From Aldehydirespirator sp965116195 (lineage in GTDB: Bacteria > Actinomycetota > Acidimicrobiia > Acidimicrobiales > Aldehydirespiratoraceae): 64,000 nucleotides of DNA. Positions within the stretch are counted from its first letter, which is position 1. The number at the start of each line of letters is the position of its first letter. Below the pieces are notes generated by a model that ran no database searches, was not told the DNA's origin, and was given only the letters and a program-made list of their open reading frames with translations. The position numbers were made by a program, and so were the translations under genes. Below, one piece after another: positions 1 to 7,579 of this stretch. Location: NCBI GenBank assembly GCA_965116195.1, contig OZ220491.1, positions 2,542,001 to 2,606,000 on the forward strand, in the 5' to 3' direction.

Positions 1-470
1 GGACCGCGACGGCCGACATGAAACTGAGCGTAATACTGTGCCAAACTGAGACCGGCTTGCCGGGCCTGCAGGTCGTACCAGGCACCGACGATCGCTGCTC
101 TGGCATGCGGTGTGTCTGACAAAGCCTCAACCACATCGTTGAAGGGATTTGGGGCTGATGTTCTGTGGTCGCGACGCGATGGCCCTAGCCCCGGTTGTGC
201 GGCCCTGACAGCGACGCTTGTGATGTCGTCTGCCAGATCAGACGCTGCAGTGCTGAGCCTCTGCACCCCATGACGCAGCGCGGCCTCCGTCTGCAGCAGT
301 GTTGTGCGTGACCATCCGGGCAACGGACTCGCCTCACCCCAGCCGGTTTGCCCCTCGGAAGTGAGTGCAACCAAAAGGCCGGCACGGTGACGTACCGAAA
401 TCTGGCCCGTGACGAGAGGCGACTTCAACGCCAGACGAAAGGGATACAGCCGCCCACCTATCACCGACAT
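1..470 (-). CDS. menC: o-succinylbenzoate synthase, N-terminal part (gene continues past the left edge)
   Basis: Reading the minus strand from an ATG at 470 gives an open frame of 156 codons with no stop before base 1. The product begins MSVIGGRLYPFRLALK and carries GWGEASPLPGW at residues 43-53, the N-terminal cap signature of the enolase-superfamily o-succinylbenzoate synthases (MenC), which dehydrate SHCHC to o-succinylbenzoate in menaquinone synthesis. The stretch ARAAIVGAWYDLQAR near residue 130 matches the helix that precedes the catalytic barrel. The catalytic lysines and metal ligands lie outside the window. It is the fourth gene of the minus-strand run menF-menD-menH-menC, which supports the call independently. 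The gap to menH is filled by a 53-bp tandem repeat. The start has only a weak upstream GGTGACGG. Confidence 0.85.
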   Translation of the reverse strand, partial: MSVIGGRLYPFRLALKSPLVTGQISVRHRAGLLVALTSEGQTGWGEASPLPGWSRTTLLQTEAALRHGVQRLSTAASDLADDITSVAVRAAQPGLGPSRRDHRTSAPNPFNDVVEALSDTPHARAAIVGAWYDLQARQAGLSLAQYYAQFHVGRRG

Positions 471-514
471 GCAACCGTCACCCCCCTACCGGCACCACGT
501 TGACCTGCCACCGA

Positions 515-700
515 CAACACATCCCGCCATCTCCAACCGGCATACACACCCACCCACCTGTCATCGCCAACACATCCCGCCATCTCCAACCGGCATACAC
601 ACCCACCCACCTGTCATCGCCAACACATCCCGCCATCTCCAACCGGCATACACACCCACCCACCTGTCACTGACAACACATCCCGCCATCTCCAATCGGC
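515..700. repeat. 53-bp tandem repeat spanning the menH stop codon
   Basis: Units begin at 515, 568, 621 and 674, an exact 53-bp period; the last is partial. On the minus strand each unit reads as the final ~30 nt of menH (GGAGATGGCGGGATGTGTTG), then a TGA, then a GT-rich spacer. The array is therefore a tandem duplication of the menH 3' end including its stop. It fills almost the whole menH-menC gap. Confidence 0.9.
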
Positions 701-1659
701 GCAACTCTTGAGGGGTGGGGAGGGCCAGACTCCCAGGCAGTGTCAGCCGCCGCTGCGCGGTCTTCTTCGATTGCAGCTATGAAAGCCGCAACAGCAGCCG
801 TGGTGTGACTGGGCCGCTCCACGTGTGCGGCATGACCGGCCCCTGCAATTCGGGTGGCGGCAGCGTCTGTGAGGCTGGCTGCCAGTTCGTCAGCTATCTG
901 ACAGAACTTCGTGTCACGAAAACCAGTCAACAACAGAGTGGGCACATCACAGTTGCCCAACCGGTGATGCAGTGGTGTCATCGAGCCAGTGCCGCCGTGG
1001 CGCAAACTGCGGGCCAGTCCCAGTGGGTTTGAGGCCAGCCGCTGTGCCCTGGCAGCAGCCTGATGCTCTTCGCCGAGTGCGGCCTGTCCCGCGAACAGCG
1101 GACCAGCCATCCACTCCTCCACAAAGGCTGCCAGATCAGCCGTGATCTGCTCGGCACGCACCGAGTCGCTTGCGACCCGCCGAAGACGTTCCTCGGGATC
1201 TGCTATCCCCGCTGTGGCCCCTATCAGAACCAACGACCTGACCCTGCGCGGTGCCGCGCAACCCAGCGCCAGCGCCACCCGGCCACCCATTGAGTAGCCC
1301 AACAGGTGAAACGTCTCACACCGCAGGGCATCAGCGAGCGCCACGACCTGTTCAGCCATGGCTTCCACCCGGTACAGAGACGGGTCGCTTGGCACCTCGG
1401 ATTGTCCGTGACCCACCAAGTCAGGCACGATCATGCGCACCGTCATGTCGGTGGAGGCAGCAGCCGCCTCAACAGCCGTGGGCAGACGTTCGGTCAGCGG
1501 CAACATGGCCTGTCCCGACCCCGTGAAACCGTGCAGCAGGATCACCGGCACACCGTCCTCGGGCCCGGTGACACGCACATGCAACTCAACTACGCCGGCC
1601 AGTATCCACACAGTATTGAAGCATGTCACATCAGAGCGTTGACCAACTAGCACCTTCAA
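667..1659 (-). CDS. menH: 2-succinyl-6-hydroxy-2,4-cyclohexadiene-1-carboxylate synthase (alpha/beta hydrolase)
   Basis: An alpha/beta-hydrolase of up to 330 residues. It has the oxyanion motif LLHGFTGSG (41-49), the nucleophile elbow GYSMGG with Ser123, a late Asp in LLTGFRD and a C-terminal His in GAGHAAHVERP. MenH eliminates pyruvate from SEPHCHC to give SHCHC, and the position between menD and menC fits. The start is uncertain: TTG at 1659, or GTGs at residues 3, 11 and 17; homology begins near VELHVRVTG (residue 24), so the first ~16 residues may not be translated. The last ~10 residues (IGDGGMCCQ) coincide with the 53-bp repeat unit, so the natural C-terminus may have been altered by the duplication. 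Confidence 0.85.
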   Translation of the reverse strand: MKVLVGQRSDVTCFNTVWILAGVVELHVRVTGPEDGVPVILLHGFTGSGQAMLPLTERLPTAVEAAAASTDMTVRMIVPDLVGHGQSEVPSDPSLYRVEAMAEQVVALADALRCETFHLLGYSMGGRVALALGCAAPRRVRSLVLIGATAGIADPEERLRRVASDSVRAEQITADLAAFVEEWMAGPLFAGQAALGEEHQAAARAQRLASNPLGLARSLRHGGTGSMTPLHHRLGNCDVPTLLLTGFRDTKFCQIADELAASLTDAAATRIAGAGHAAHVERPSHTTAAVAAFIAAIEEDRAAAADTAWESGPPHPSRVAPIGDGGMCCQ

Positions 1660-1819
1660 CTAAAGCCCTGCTGTAAACCCTGCTGACACAAGCCTGCTGA
1701 ACTGTCACGATGCCCAGACACCCCTGAGGGCCCCCTTTGAACCTCAATGGTGAGTTCACACCCCACTGACAGACACGACCGGCGGGTGGACGTCTCCCCT
1801 GGGGCCTGTGAGCGCCGAT

Positions 1820-1942
1820 AGCGAGTACACACAAGTGCTTAACACAACCTTGAGATCAGACGACACCCCTGGCGGCTTCGGAATGCTGACGGCGAGTCCA
1901 CACACTGCTGAACACAACCTCGAGTTCAGACGACCCGCCTGA
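1820..1942. repeat. Decayed ~70-bp duplication of the menD 3' end
   Basis: The block with GCGAGT, AACACAACCT and CAGACGAC occurs near 1821-1866 and again near 1892-1936, about 70 bp apart. A fainter third copy (GGTGAGTTCACACC) lies near 1749. On the minus strand the copies contain GTCGTCTGA, the last two codons and stop of menD. The 1660-1925 interval otherwise holds no gene that I can see. Confidence 0.7.
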
Positions 1943-3908
1943 TGGCCTTTTGAGCCGCAGCGGTGAGGGTCCGGCGCTGGGCGATGTCGTCATCGCGGGG
2001 TATTTGCACCACCAGCACATCCACGCCGGGCCTTCGCTCGACTGCTGCCTTCTGCACCTCCGCACGCAGTGCTGCGGCTGACCCCACACGCCGGGTTCTG
2101 ATGCCGGCAAACCCGTTGAGCTGGCTGAGGTCAAGGCCGTGGGGAGTGCGGAACAAGCGCTCAAAGTCCTCAGTCGGAATGCAGTCAGCCACCGGCAGAA
2201 GTGAGAAGATCTCACCACCGTCGTTGTCCACACACACCACGGTCAGATGCAGCCCCAGCCGGGCTGCGGACACAAGCCCACTCAGGTCATGCAGCATCGC
2301 CAGGTCGCCAATGTAAAGCGCCACGGTTCTTGACGGGTCGGCTGCGGCGATGCCGAGTGCGGTCGAGATTGTTCCGTCAATTCCGGCGGCCCCGCGATTG
2401 GCGCAGCACAAGAGCGACCCCGTGTCGCTGACGAAGGCATCAAGGTCACGCACCGGCATGGAGTTCGATGCCATCAACACCGAGTCAGGCGGTAATGCAG
2501 CAACCAGAACTTTCGTCGTCTGAGCCGAGAGCAGTGGCCCCTGCTCAATCGCCTTCTTGAGCGCCTCGCTGGCTGTGATGTCCATCTGCCTCCAGGTGTC
2601 CAGCCACTTGCAGGTTCTGTTGCGCTCAGGAGGCGCGAGTTCTGCCATGTGCGCACTGAGTTGGTCCGCCGAGGCGGTGACATGGCCGGTGAGGCGGAAC
2701 ACCGCCCGCTGCCAGCGATCTTCGGGGTCAATGAGCACCACATGGTCAGGACGAGTGCGTTCGATCCACAGGCGGACAGGTTTGGTGGTGATCGTGCGGC
2801 CTGCCAGCACCACAACGTCAGGTGCCATCTCGTCGCCCAGAGCCGGATCAGCCAGCAGATGATCAGCGGCGGTCACCACACAAGACCGCAGGCTGTCACT
2901 TGTGGGCGAGCCAGCACGAGTACTTGTAGGCAAGCCAACACGGGCACCTGAGGGTATGACAGCACGGTCACTCATGGGCGAGCCGCCACGGGCACCTGTG
3001 GGTACATCTGTACGGGCACCTGTGGGCGAGCCAGCACGGGCACCTGTGGGCGAGCCAGCACGGGCACCTGTGGGCGAGCCAGCACGGGCTTGCTCGCCGC
3101 GAACATGCGATATCGGCTCGCCGATCACGGGCCAGTTCGCCCAGGCAGCGAAGCGAACCATCTCGGCAGCCCAGCACTGCTCACGTTGCATGCCCAGGCC
3201 CGGCCAGGGCCCGACCACCACAACACCTCGCTCAAATTCGTGTGCGAGTTCCGCCAGTTGGCGCAACTCGGCGACAGCAGTTTTCGGGTTGCGGTTGACC
3301 GCAGCCCCGGAAGAGGCTTGCGGCTCAACGGACCCCGGAGCATCACCGCCGCCTGTGATGACCGGTACGGGGCCTGGTGGCTCCAGCGGCTCACGCAGGG
3401 GCCAGTTGAGATGCACAGGTCCCGGGTCAACACCAGTAGCTGAATCAAAGGCATCGTCGGCCCATTCGACAGCGGCGGCAACATCGGGGGCTTCGGGTAC
3501 AGGCAGATCCCGGCTGAGGCGAACTGCGGTGCCATACAAGTTGATCTGATCAATGGTCTGCTGTGCACCCCAGCCGTTGCGTAGCTCGGGCGGACGGTCT
3601 GCGGTGCAGACGATCATCGGCACACCGGCATGGGATGCCTCCACGACGGCAGGCAGATAGTTGGCCGCCGCAGTGCCTGAAGTACAAACCAGAACCGCAG
3701 GGATTCCCGAGGCGCGGCCCAAGCCGAGAGCGAAGAATCCCGCCGAACGCTCATCAATCTGGATCCAGGTACGGAGAGAGGGTTGCGCATCAAAGCAGAG
3801 TGTCAGGGCGGTAGAGCGCGATCCGGGACTGACAACCACATCGGACACTCCACGAGCCGCCAGCCGAGCAGCAAAGCCCGCAATCACCTCGTATGCAGGA
3901 CTACTCAA
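1926..3908 (-). CDS. menD: 2-succinyl-5-enolpyruvyl-6-hydroxy-3-cyclohexene-1-carboxylate synthase (SEPHCHC synthase)
   Basis: A thiamine-diphosphate enzyme joining isochorismate to 2-oxoglutarate. The N-terminal pyrimidine domain has VVVSPGSRSTALTL; the C-terminal PP domain has LLCCANRGAAGIDGTISTA followed by YIGDLAMLHDLSGL. I chose TTG at 3908 because it lies ~11 nt after GAGGGA and gives the family-typical beginning LSSPAYEV. An ATG at 4037 would add 43 residues encoded by decayed repeats. A low-complexity insert of eight-residue units (ARAGSPTG and variants, 24 bp each) lies between the middle and C-terminal domains, making the protein about 660 residues against the usual ~550. The insert keeps frame and falls at a domain border, so the enzyme is probably active. 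Confidence 0.93.
   Translation of the reverse strand: MSSPAYEVIAGFAARLAARGVSDVVVSPGSRSTALTLCFDAQPSLRTWIQIDERSAGFFALGLGRASGIPAVLVCTSGTAAANYLPAVVEASHAGVPMIVCTADRPPELRNGWGAQQTIDQINLYGTAVRLSRDLPVPEAPDVAAAVEWADDAFDSATGVDPGPVHLNWPLREPLEPPGPVPVITGGGDAPGSVEPQASSGAAVNRNPKTAVAELRQLAELAHEFERGVVVVGPWPGLGMQREQCWAAEMVRFAAWANWPVIGEPISHVRGEQARAGSPTGARAGSPTGARAGSPTGARTDVPTGARGGSPMSDRAVIPSGARVGLPTSTRAGSPTSDSLRSCVVTAADHLLADPALGDEMAPDVVVLAGRTITTKPVRLWIERTRPDHVVLIDPEDRWQRAVFRLTGHVTASADQLSAHMAELAPPERNRTCKWLDTWRQMDITASEALKKAIEQGPLLSAQTTKVLVAALPPDSVLMASNSMPVRDLDAFVSDTGSLLCCANRGAAGIDGTISTALGIAAADPSRTVALYIGDLAMLHDLSGLVSAARLGLHLTVVCVDNDGGEIFSLLPVADCIPTEDFERLFRTPHGLDLSQLNGFAGIRTRRVGSAAALRAEVQKAAVERRPGVDVLVVQIPRDDDIAQRRTLTAAAQKAIRRVV
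2896..3096. repeat. In-frame 24-bp tandem repeats inside menD
   Basis: Units of GGGCACCTGTGGGCGAGCCA plus CACG or close variants recur about nine times in register with the reading frame, encoding ARAGSPTG-like octapeptides. The three copies near 3020-3090 are nearly identical and the outer ones are diverged, the usual sign of recent expansion in the core. Confidence 0.88.
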
Positions 3909-4090
3909 ACCAGTCCGTTCCCTCAAGCCAGCCTTTACCCGCTCTGATGGGACCTGGGTCAAACTGTTGACTGTGGCGATTACGGGTAAGGCCCGTTGCC
4001 CGCTCCGGTGGGACCTGGTGTGGTGCCTGTCGTGCAACTGCGCCAGTTGAACTACTCAAATCAGCCTGTCCCCTGCTCTGGTTGGGACTG

Positions 4091-6508
4091 TCACCGAGAT
4101 GCCCGGGCCTCGCCGAAGACCAGATCAAGCAGAGCTTGGAGCTTGACGTTTGTCTCAGCCAGTTCTTCGGCTGGGATGGAGTCGGCAACGATGCCGGCCC
4201 CTGCGAAGAGGTGAACACAACTCGGTTCGACCAGCGCAGATCGCAATGCCACTCCCAGTTCACCGTTGCCTTCCAGGTCGCACCAGCCCACGGGAGATGC
4301 GTACCAGCCCCGCTCAAACTCCTCGTGGTCAGCGATGAAGGCGAGCGCTGCATCGGTGGGCGTTCCGCCGGTTGCCGCCGTGGGGTGGAGCACGCCGGCG
4401 ACCCGCACCACGTCCATGTCGCTGGCTCCGGTGTGCCGACGCTGAACCGTGGCACCTATTGGCGTTTTCAGGTGCTGCACTGTGCTGAGCTTGAGCACAT
4501 CTGGAGCATCGGGGGCTGGATCCACAAGCCCGAGACCGGCCAGCGCTGCGGTGATGCCGTCCACCACGAAGCGGTGCTCGGAGCGGTTCTTGGCCGATTC
4601 CAGCAGGTCGGAGGCAAGGCGCTCATCGGCGCTGTTGCTGTCGCCTCGGGGAGCGGTGCCTGCCAGTGCGGTGGTGTTGAGCCGCGGCCCTTGCAACGTG
4701 GCCAACTCCTCAGGCGTCGCCCCCAGAAATGTCGAGTCACCGACACCGAACGCAAACACGGCGCAGGTCGGATTGCGGTGGCGTAACAGGTTGAGCGCGG
4801 TCACGGTGTTGACCTTGAGGTCGAGGGTGAGCATGCGTGCCAGTACCACCTTGTGGAGTTCGCCCCGCTTGATGGCAGCAACGGCGGAGGCCACAAGTAC
4901 CTCGTAGTCGTCGTCTTGGTTGAAGTTCTCGTTCTGGTTGTGGTTGCCGTCTCGGTTGACTTCGCCTCGGTCGTAGTTGCCGTCTCGGTTGACTTCGCCT
5001 CGGTCGTAGTTGCCGTCTCGGTTGACTTCGCCTCGGTCGTGGTTGCCGTCTCGGTTGATCTTGCCTTGGTTGACCTCGCTCAACTTGTCGGTGAGACCTG
5101 CAGTTGTGCTGGCAGGCTGCACATGAGCAACTTCATCCGTGGCTGCAGGAGTTGCCTCAGCCTCCCGCACACTGCCCAAAAACAGATGTGCCTGAGCGGC
5201 TTCGTCTGTGGCCGCAGCAGTAGCCGACTCGAAGGAGGTCGAGGTGAACAGGCCCTGCTGCTCAAAATCCGACAAACGCACCTCCAGCTCCACGCGGGCA
5301 GCATCTTCGTCACCGTCTGGTCCCACCCGGGTGGCAGCCAGCGCCCAGGTACCGTCAGGCCGGTCAAGCACCGTCAACTCCGGCAGCACCAACATGCAGT
5401 CACCGAACCCCTCCCAAGCCGGGTTTTGCGCCAGCCCATGTGCAAGGCTGTTGTGATCCGAGTTCGCCGGTTCTGTGTCAGCAATATCAAGTCGAGAGCT
5501 TTCCGCCAGCCCATGTGCAGGCCTGCTGTGATCTGCCCTGTGCCCAACAGTGGCACTGGTCGCTTCTGTTGTGACATCACCTGCATCGGCACCGCCCGTC
5601 CCAACATCGCCCACATCCACACCACCACTCATGACATCACCTGCGTCTGGGTCAACGTGGGTGGCTGAGGCTGCGAATGAGAAACCGCCGACCAGCACCG
5701 GCGCGGGCGCATCCTCGGGTGCAAATTGCTTGATGCGTGCCGCCAGCACGGCCCGAGCCGCCGAGGCACGAGTGAAACGATCATCGCCCACGGGGTTGAT
5801 CGTCTCGACCGCTCCGAGCGCCGCCAATCCCATCTGAGCATCGGGCCGCAACCAGAGGCTTCGCTGCTGTGTGGGGCTGGCCGCAGCATAAACAGCCAGA
5901 GGATCAACACGCTGCGACAAGCGGCGGGCCGAAACAACGATGGCCCCGGCCGACGAAACCAAGCCACCGATGCGCGCCATGGCACGGCTACGCAGAGTGC
6001 GCTCAAAGTGACCCACCACAAGTTGTGTGGCCACCGGCACCAATCGCTCCACGGCGGCGGCGAGTGCTGTCCGACCAGCGCTCGTGTCAGCACCGCGCTT
6101 GAGCAGGTCAATGGCATCGTCAATGAGGTTCTCGACATTTGTGGCATGGCGCATCGCCAGCGCAGCCATCTCCTCCAGGGCCACGCCCTCACCCACCAGA
6201 GTGCGCGCAGCAACCAGCATGTCAACGTCCTGGGGCGCGAAGCGCTCCCCATCAATGCTGTCGTCCAGTGGGGTCAGCAACCCTGCGTCAATCACAAGAT
6301 CCACGACGAATTGCGGAACATCGGCACGCTCCGCAAGTTCGGTACGGTCAAGCGCAGGCGTGACATCCACCGGTGGGACATCCACCGATGGAGCATCGTC
6401 CAACAGAACGTCCGCTTGCGGGACATCACTGCTGGGCCCGGCGCTGCTTTCCACAAGGCCAGTTGGGTCTGCGCCGCCGGTCAAGGCGCTGCTGGGCACA
6501 TCAGTCAT
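4091..6508 (-). CDS. menF: Isochorismate synthase with an N-terminal MerR-like helix-turn-helix domain
   Basis: Residues ~560-800 form a complete chorismate-binding domain: HKVVLARML, FLGATPEELA, ALAGTAPRG, KNRSEHRFVVD, HLKTPIG, HPTAATGGTP, ERGWYASPVGW and a final AELAETNVKLQ. This is isochorismate synthase, the entry step from chorismate to menaquinone. Unusually, residues ~55-140 read as a MerR-type HTH (LAERADVPQFVVDLVIDAGL, then RFAPQDVDML and GVALEEMAALAM), followed by a helical stretch with LVVGHFERTLRSRA resembling the C-terminal part of actinobacterial MerR regulators. The synthase N-terminal domain starts near RVDPLAVYAAA (~205). Two low-complexity inserts follow (Gly/Asp/Val-rich near 285-330, and NRDGNYDRGEV repeats near 510-545). 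At 805 residues it is nearly twice the usual length. No internal stop or frameshift is seen. Confidence 0.9.
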   Translation of the reverse strand: MTDVPSSALTGGADPTGLVESSAGPSSDVPQADVLLDDAPSVDVPPVDVTPALDRTELAERADVPQFVVDLVIDAGLLTPLDDSIDGERFAPQDVDMLVAARTLVGEGVALEEMAALAMRHATNVENLIDDAIDLLKRGADTSAGRTALAAAVERLVPVATQLVVGHFERTLRSRAMARIGGLVSSAGAIVVSARRLSQRVDPLAVYAAASPTQQRSLWLRPDAQMGLAALGAVETINPVGDDRFTRASAARAVLAARIKQFAPEDAPAPVLVGGFSFAASATHVDPDAGDVMSGGVDVGDVGTGGADAGDVTTEATSATVGHRADHSRPAHGLAESSRLDIADTEPANSDHNSLAHGLAQNPAWEGFGDCMLVLPELTVLDRPDGTWALAATRVGPDGDEDAARVELEVRLSDFEQQGLFTSTSFESATAAATDEAAQAHLFLGSVREAEATPAATDEVAHVQPASTTAGLTDKLSEVNQGKINRDGNHDRGEVNRDGNYDRGEVNRDGNYDRGEVNRDGNHNQNENFNQDDDYEVLVASAVAAIKRGELHKVVLARMLTLDLKVNTVTALNLLRHRNPTCAVFAFGVGDSTFLGATPEELATLQGPRLNTTALAGTAPRGDSNSADERLASDLLESAKNRSEHRFVVDGITAALAGLGLVDPAPDAPDVLKLSTVQHLKTPIGATVQRRHTGASDMDVVRVAGVLHPTAATGGTPTDAALAFIADHEEFERGWYASPVGWCDLEGNGELGVALRSALVEPSCVHLFAGAGIVADSIPAEELAETNVKLQALLDLVFGEARASR
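4943..5075. repeat. In-frame 33-bp tandem repeats inside menF
   Basis: Four 33-bp units encode NRDGNYDRGEV-type undecapeptides just upstream of the chorismate-binding domain. The central copies are identical or nearly so, and the reading frame is preserved. Confidence 0.85.
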
Positions 6509-6703
6509 GCTAGGAGCCTCATCAACCGGCCAGATTCACGCACGATCGCTGCCCAACGACTTGTGGGCTGTCTGGCAGCGTGATCCACGAGAACCTTCTC
6601 ATGCTGTCCTAACAACCCGCAGGTCAACTGCACTGCCCGCAAGCCTCATTGAGTGGACAGATCAGGTCACGATTGCTGGGCGGGCTCGGCTAGCCTCGGT
6701 GCC

Positions 6704-7165
6704 ATGATTCTCGCTGCTGTGGGTGACACGCCCTACAACATCGTCGCACTTCTCCACATCGTTGCCGTGGTGGTGGCATTTGCTCCGGCGTTCGTTCATC
6801 CACTGCTGCGCAGCCAGGTTCGTTCGGGTGGCAGTACGGAGCAGCAGCCTCTGTTGAGCATCATGGCTGCCAACGCACGCCGCTTCTACGGGCCGGCGTT
6901 GATCGTGGCGGGACTGTTGGGCATCGCCCTGGTGGAGATGTCAGATGACGTCTATTCCCTGACCGCCGGCTGGGTCATTGCCGCGATTGTCATATGGGTG
7001 GCGATGAACGGCGTACTCCACGGCCTGATCTCACCATCTCTGAGGGCCATCGGTTGCGGCCAGGGTACCCCGTCAACAGAGCGCCGGTTGGAGTTCGGCT
7101 CAGCACTGTTGACGCTGCTGTTCATCGTGCAGTTGGTGCTGATGATCTGGCAACCCGGCAACTGA
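6704..7165 (+). CDS. Small integral membrane protein (DUF2269-like)
   Basis: From ATG 6704 the product has 153 residues and four hydrophobic segments: IVALLHIVAVVVAFAPAFV, ALIVAGLLGIALV, TAGWVIAAIVIWVAMNGVL, and LLTLLFIVQLVLMIW at the C-terminus. A His in the first segment (LLHIVAVV) and the overall layout resemble DUF2269-type membrane proteins of unknown function. It is divergent from menF with ~195 bp between starts. An upstream in-frame ATG at 6653 would add 17 residues with no hydrophobic or conserved character, so I reject it. Family call moderate, membrane topology strong. Confidence 0.7.
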   Translation: MILAAVGDTPYNIVALLHIVAVVVAFAPAFVHPLLRSQVRSGGSTEQQPLLSIMAANARRFYGPALIVAGLLGIALVEMSDDVYSLTAGWVIAAIVIWVAMNGVLHGLISPSLRAIGCGQGTPSTERRLEFGSALLTLLFIVQLVLMIWQPGN

Positions 7166-7552
7166 ACAAACAAGCGTCTGACAGATCCCGCACGGAACTC
7201 AACCCCCGACCGGCAGCCATCCCGTAGGTGCCCTCAGAATGACACCTTGGGGCGTGGCCACCGGGTCAGGGAGGCGGTTCAACCGGATCGTGGAGGCCGA
7301 AACCTTGAACGCTGTGTTTGCTGCTTGACCTACGCCCGTTATTGCTGCTCGACACTCAGCCCAGTGGAGGCCGAAACCTTCAACGCTGCGTTTGCTGCTT
7401 GAGCGAGATCGGCCGACCAAAACCAGCCTGGTAACCAGCGGCCGTCCGACTGGCAATGGAGATCAATAGCCCATTTGGTCTGCCTCGTGCTCCCAGCGAC
7501 ACGGGAACAAACGACACCACAACGCAAGTCATGGTGAGTTTGAGTAGAGAAA
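7166..7552. other. Intergenic stretch with a duplicated gene tail
   Basis: I see no intact gene in this ~390-bp stretch. It holds a 40-bp direct repeat at 7290 and 7364 (74-bp period). In one frame each copy reads as a C-terminus plus stop, VEAETLNAVFAA* and VEAETFNAAFAA*, so it may be the repeated tail of a gene that is otherwise lost. The rest is featureless. Confidence 0.5.
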
Positions 7553-7569
7553 TCGCAGATCTTCTGCGA
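7553..7569. promoter_or_regulatory. Operator-like palindrome upstream of the RloA-like gene
   Basis: TCGCAGATCTTCTGCGA has 7-bp inverted arms around TCT and ends 10 bp before the ATG at 7580. The position would let a repressor block transcription or translation of the defence pair. The regulator is unknown. Confidence 0.3.
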
Positions 7570-7579
7570 CAATGCAGCT

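Noticed and set aside
471..666. Proline/threonine/histidine-rich plus-strand frame over the 53-bp repeat
   Set aside because: Its repetitive composition is explained by the repeat and it has no ribosome-binding site.
3909..4037. 43-residue N-terminal extension of MenD
   Set aside because: Encoded by degenerate intergenic repeats and lacking family similarity; a TTG with a GAGGGA site gives the normal N-terminus.
4082..6583. Several long plus-strand frames opposite menF
   Set aside because: Antisense shadows in high-GC DNA; the minus frame carries every isochorismate synthase motif.
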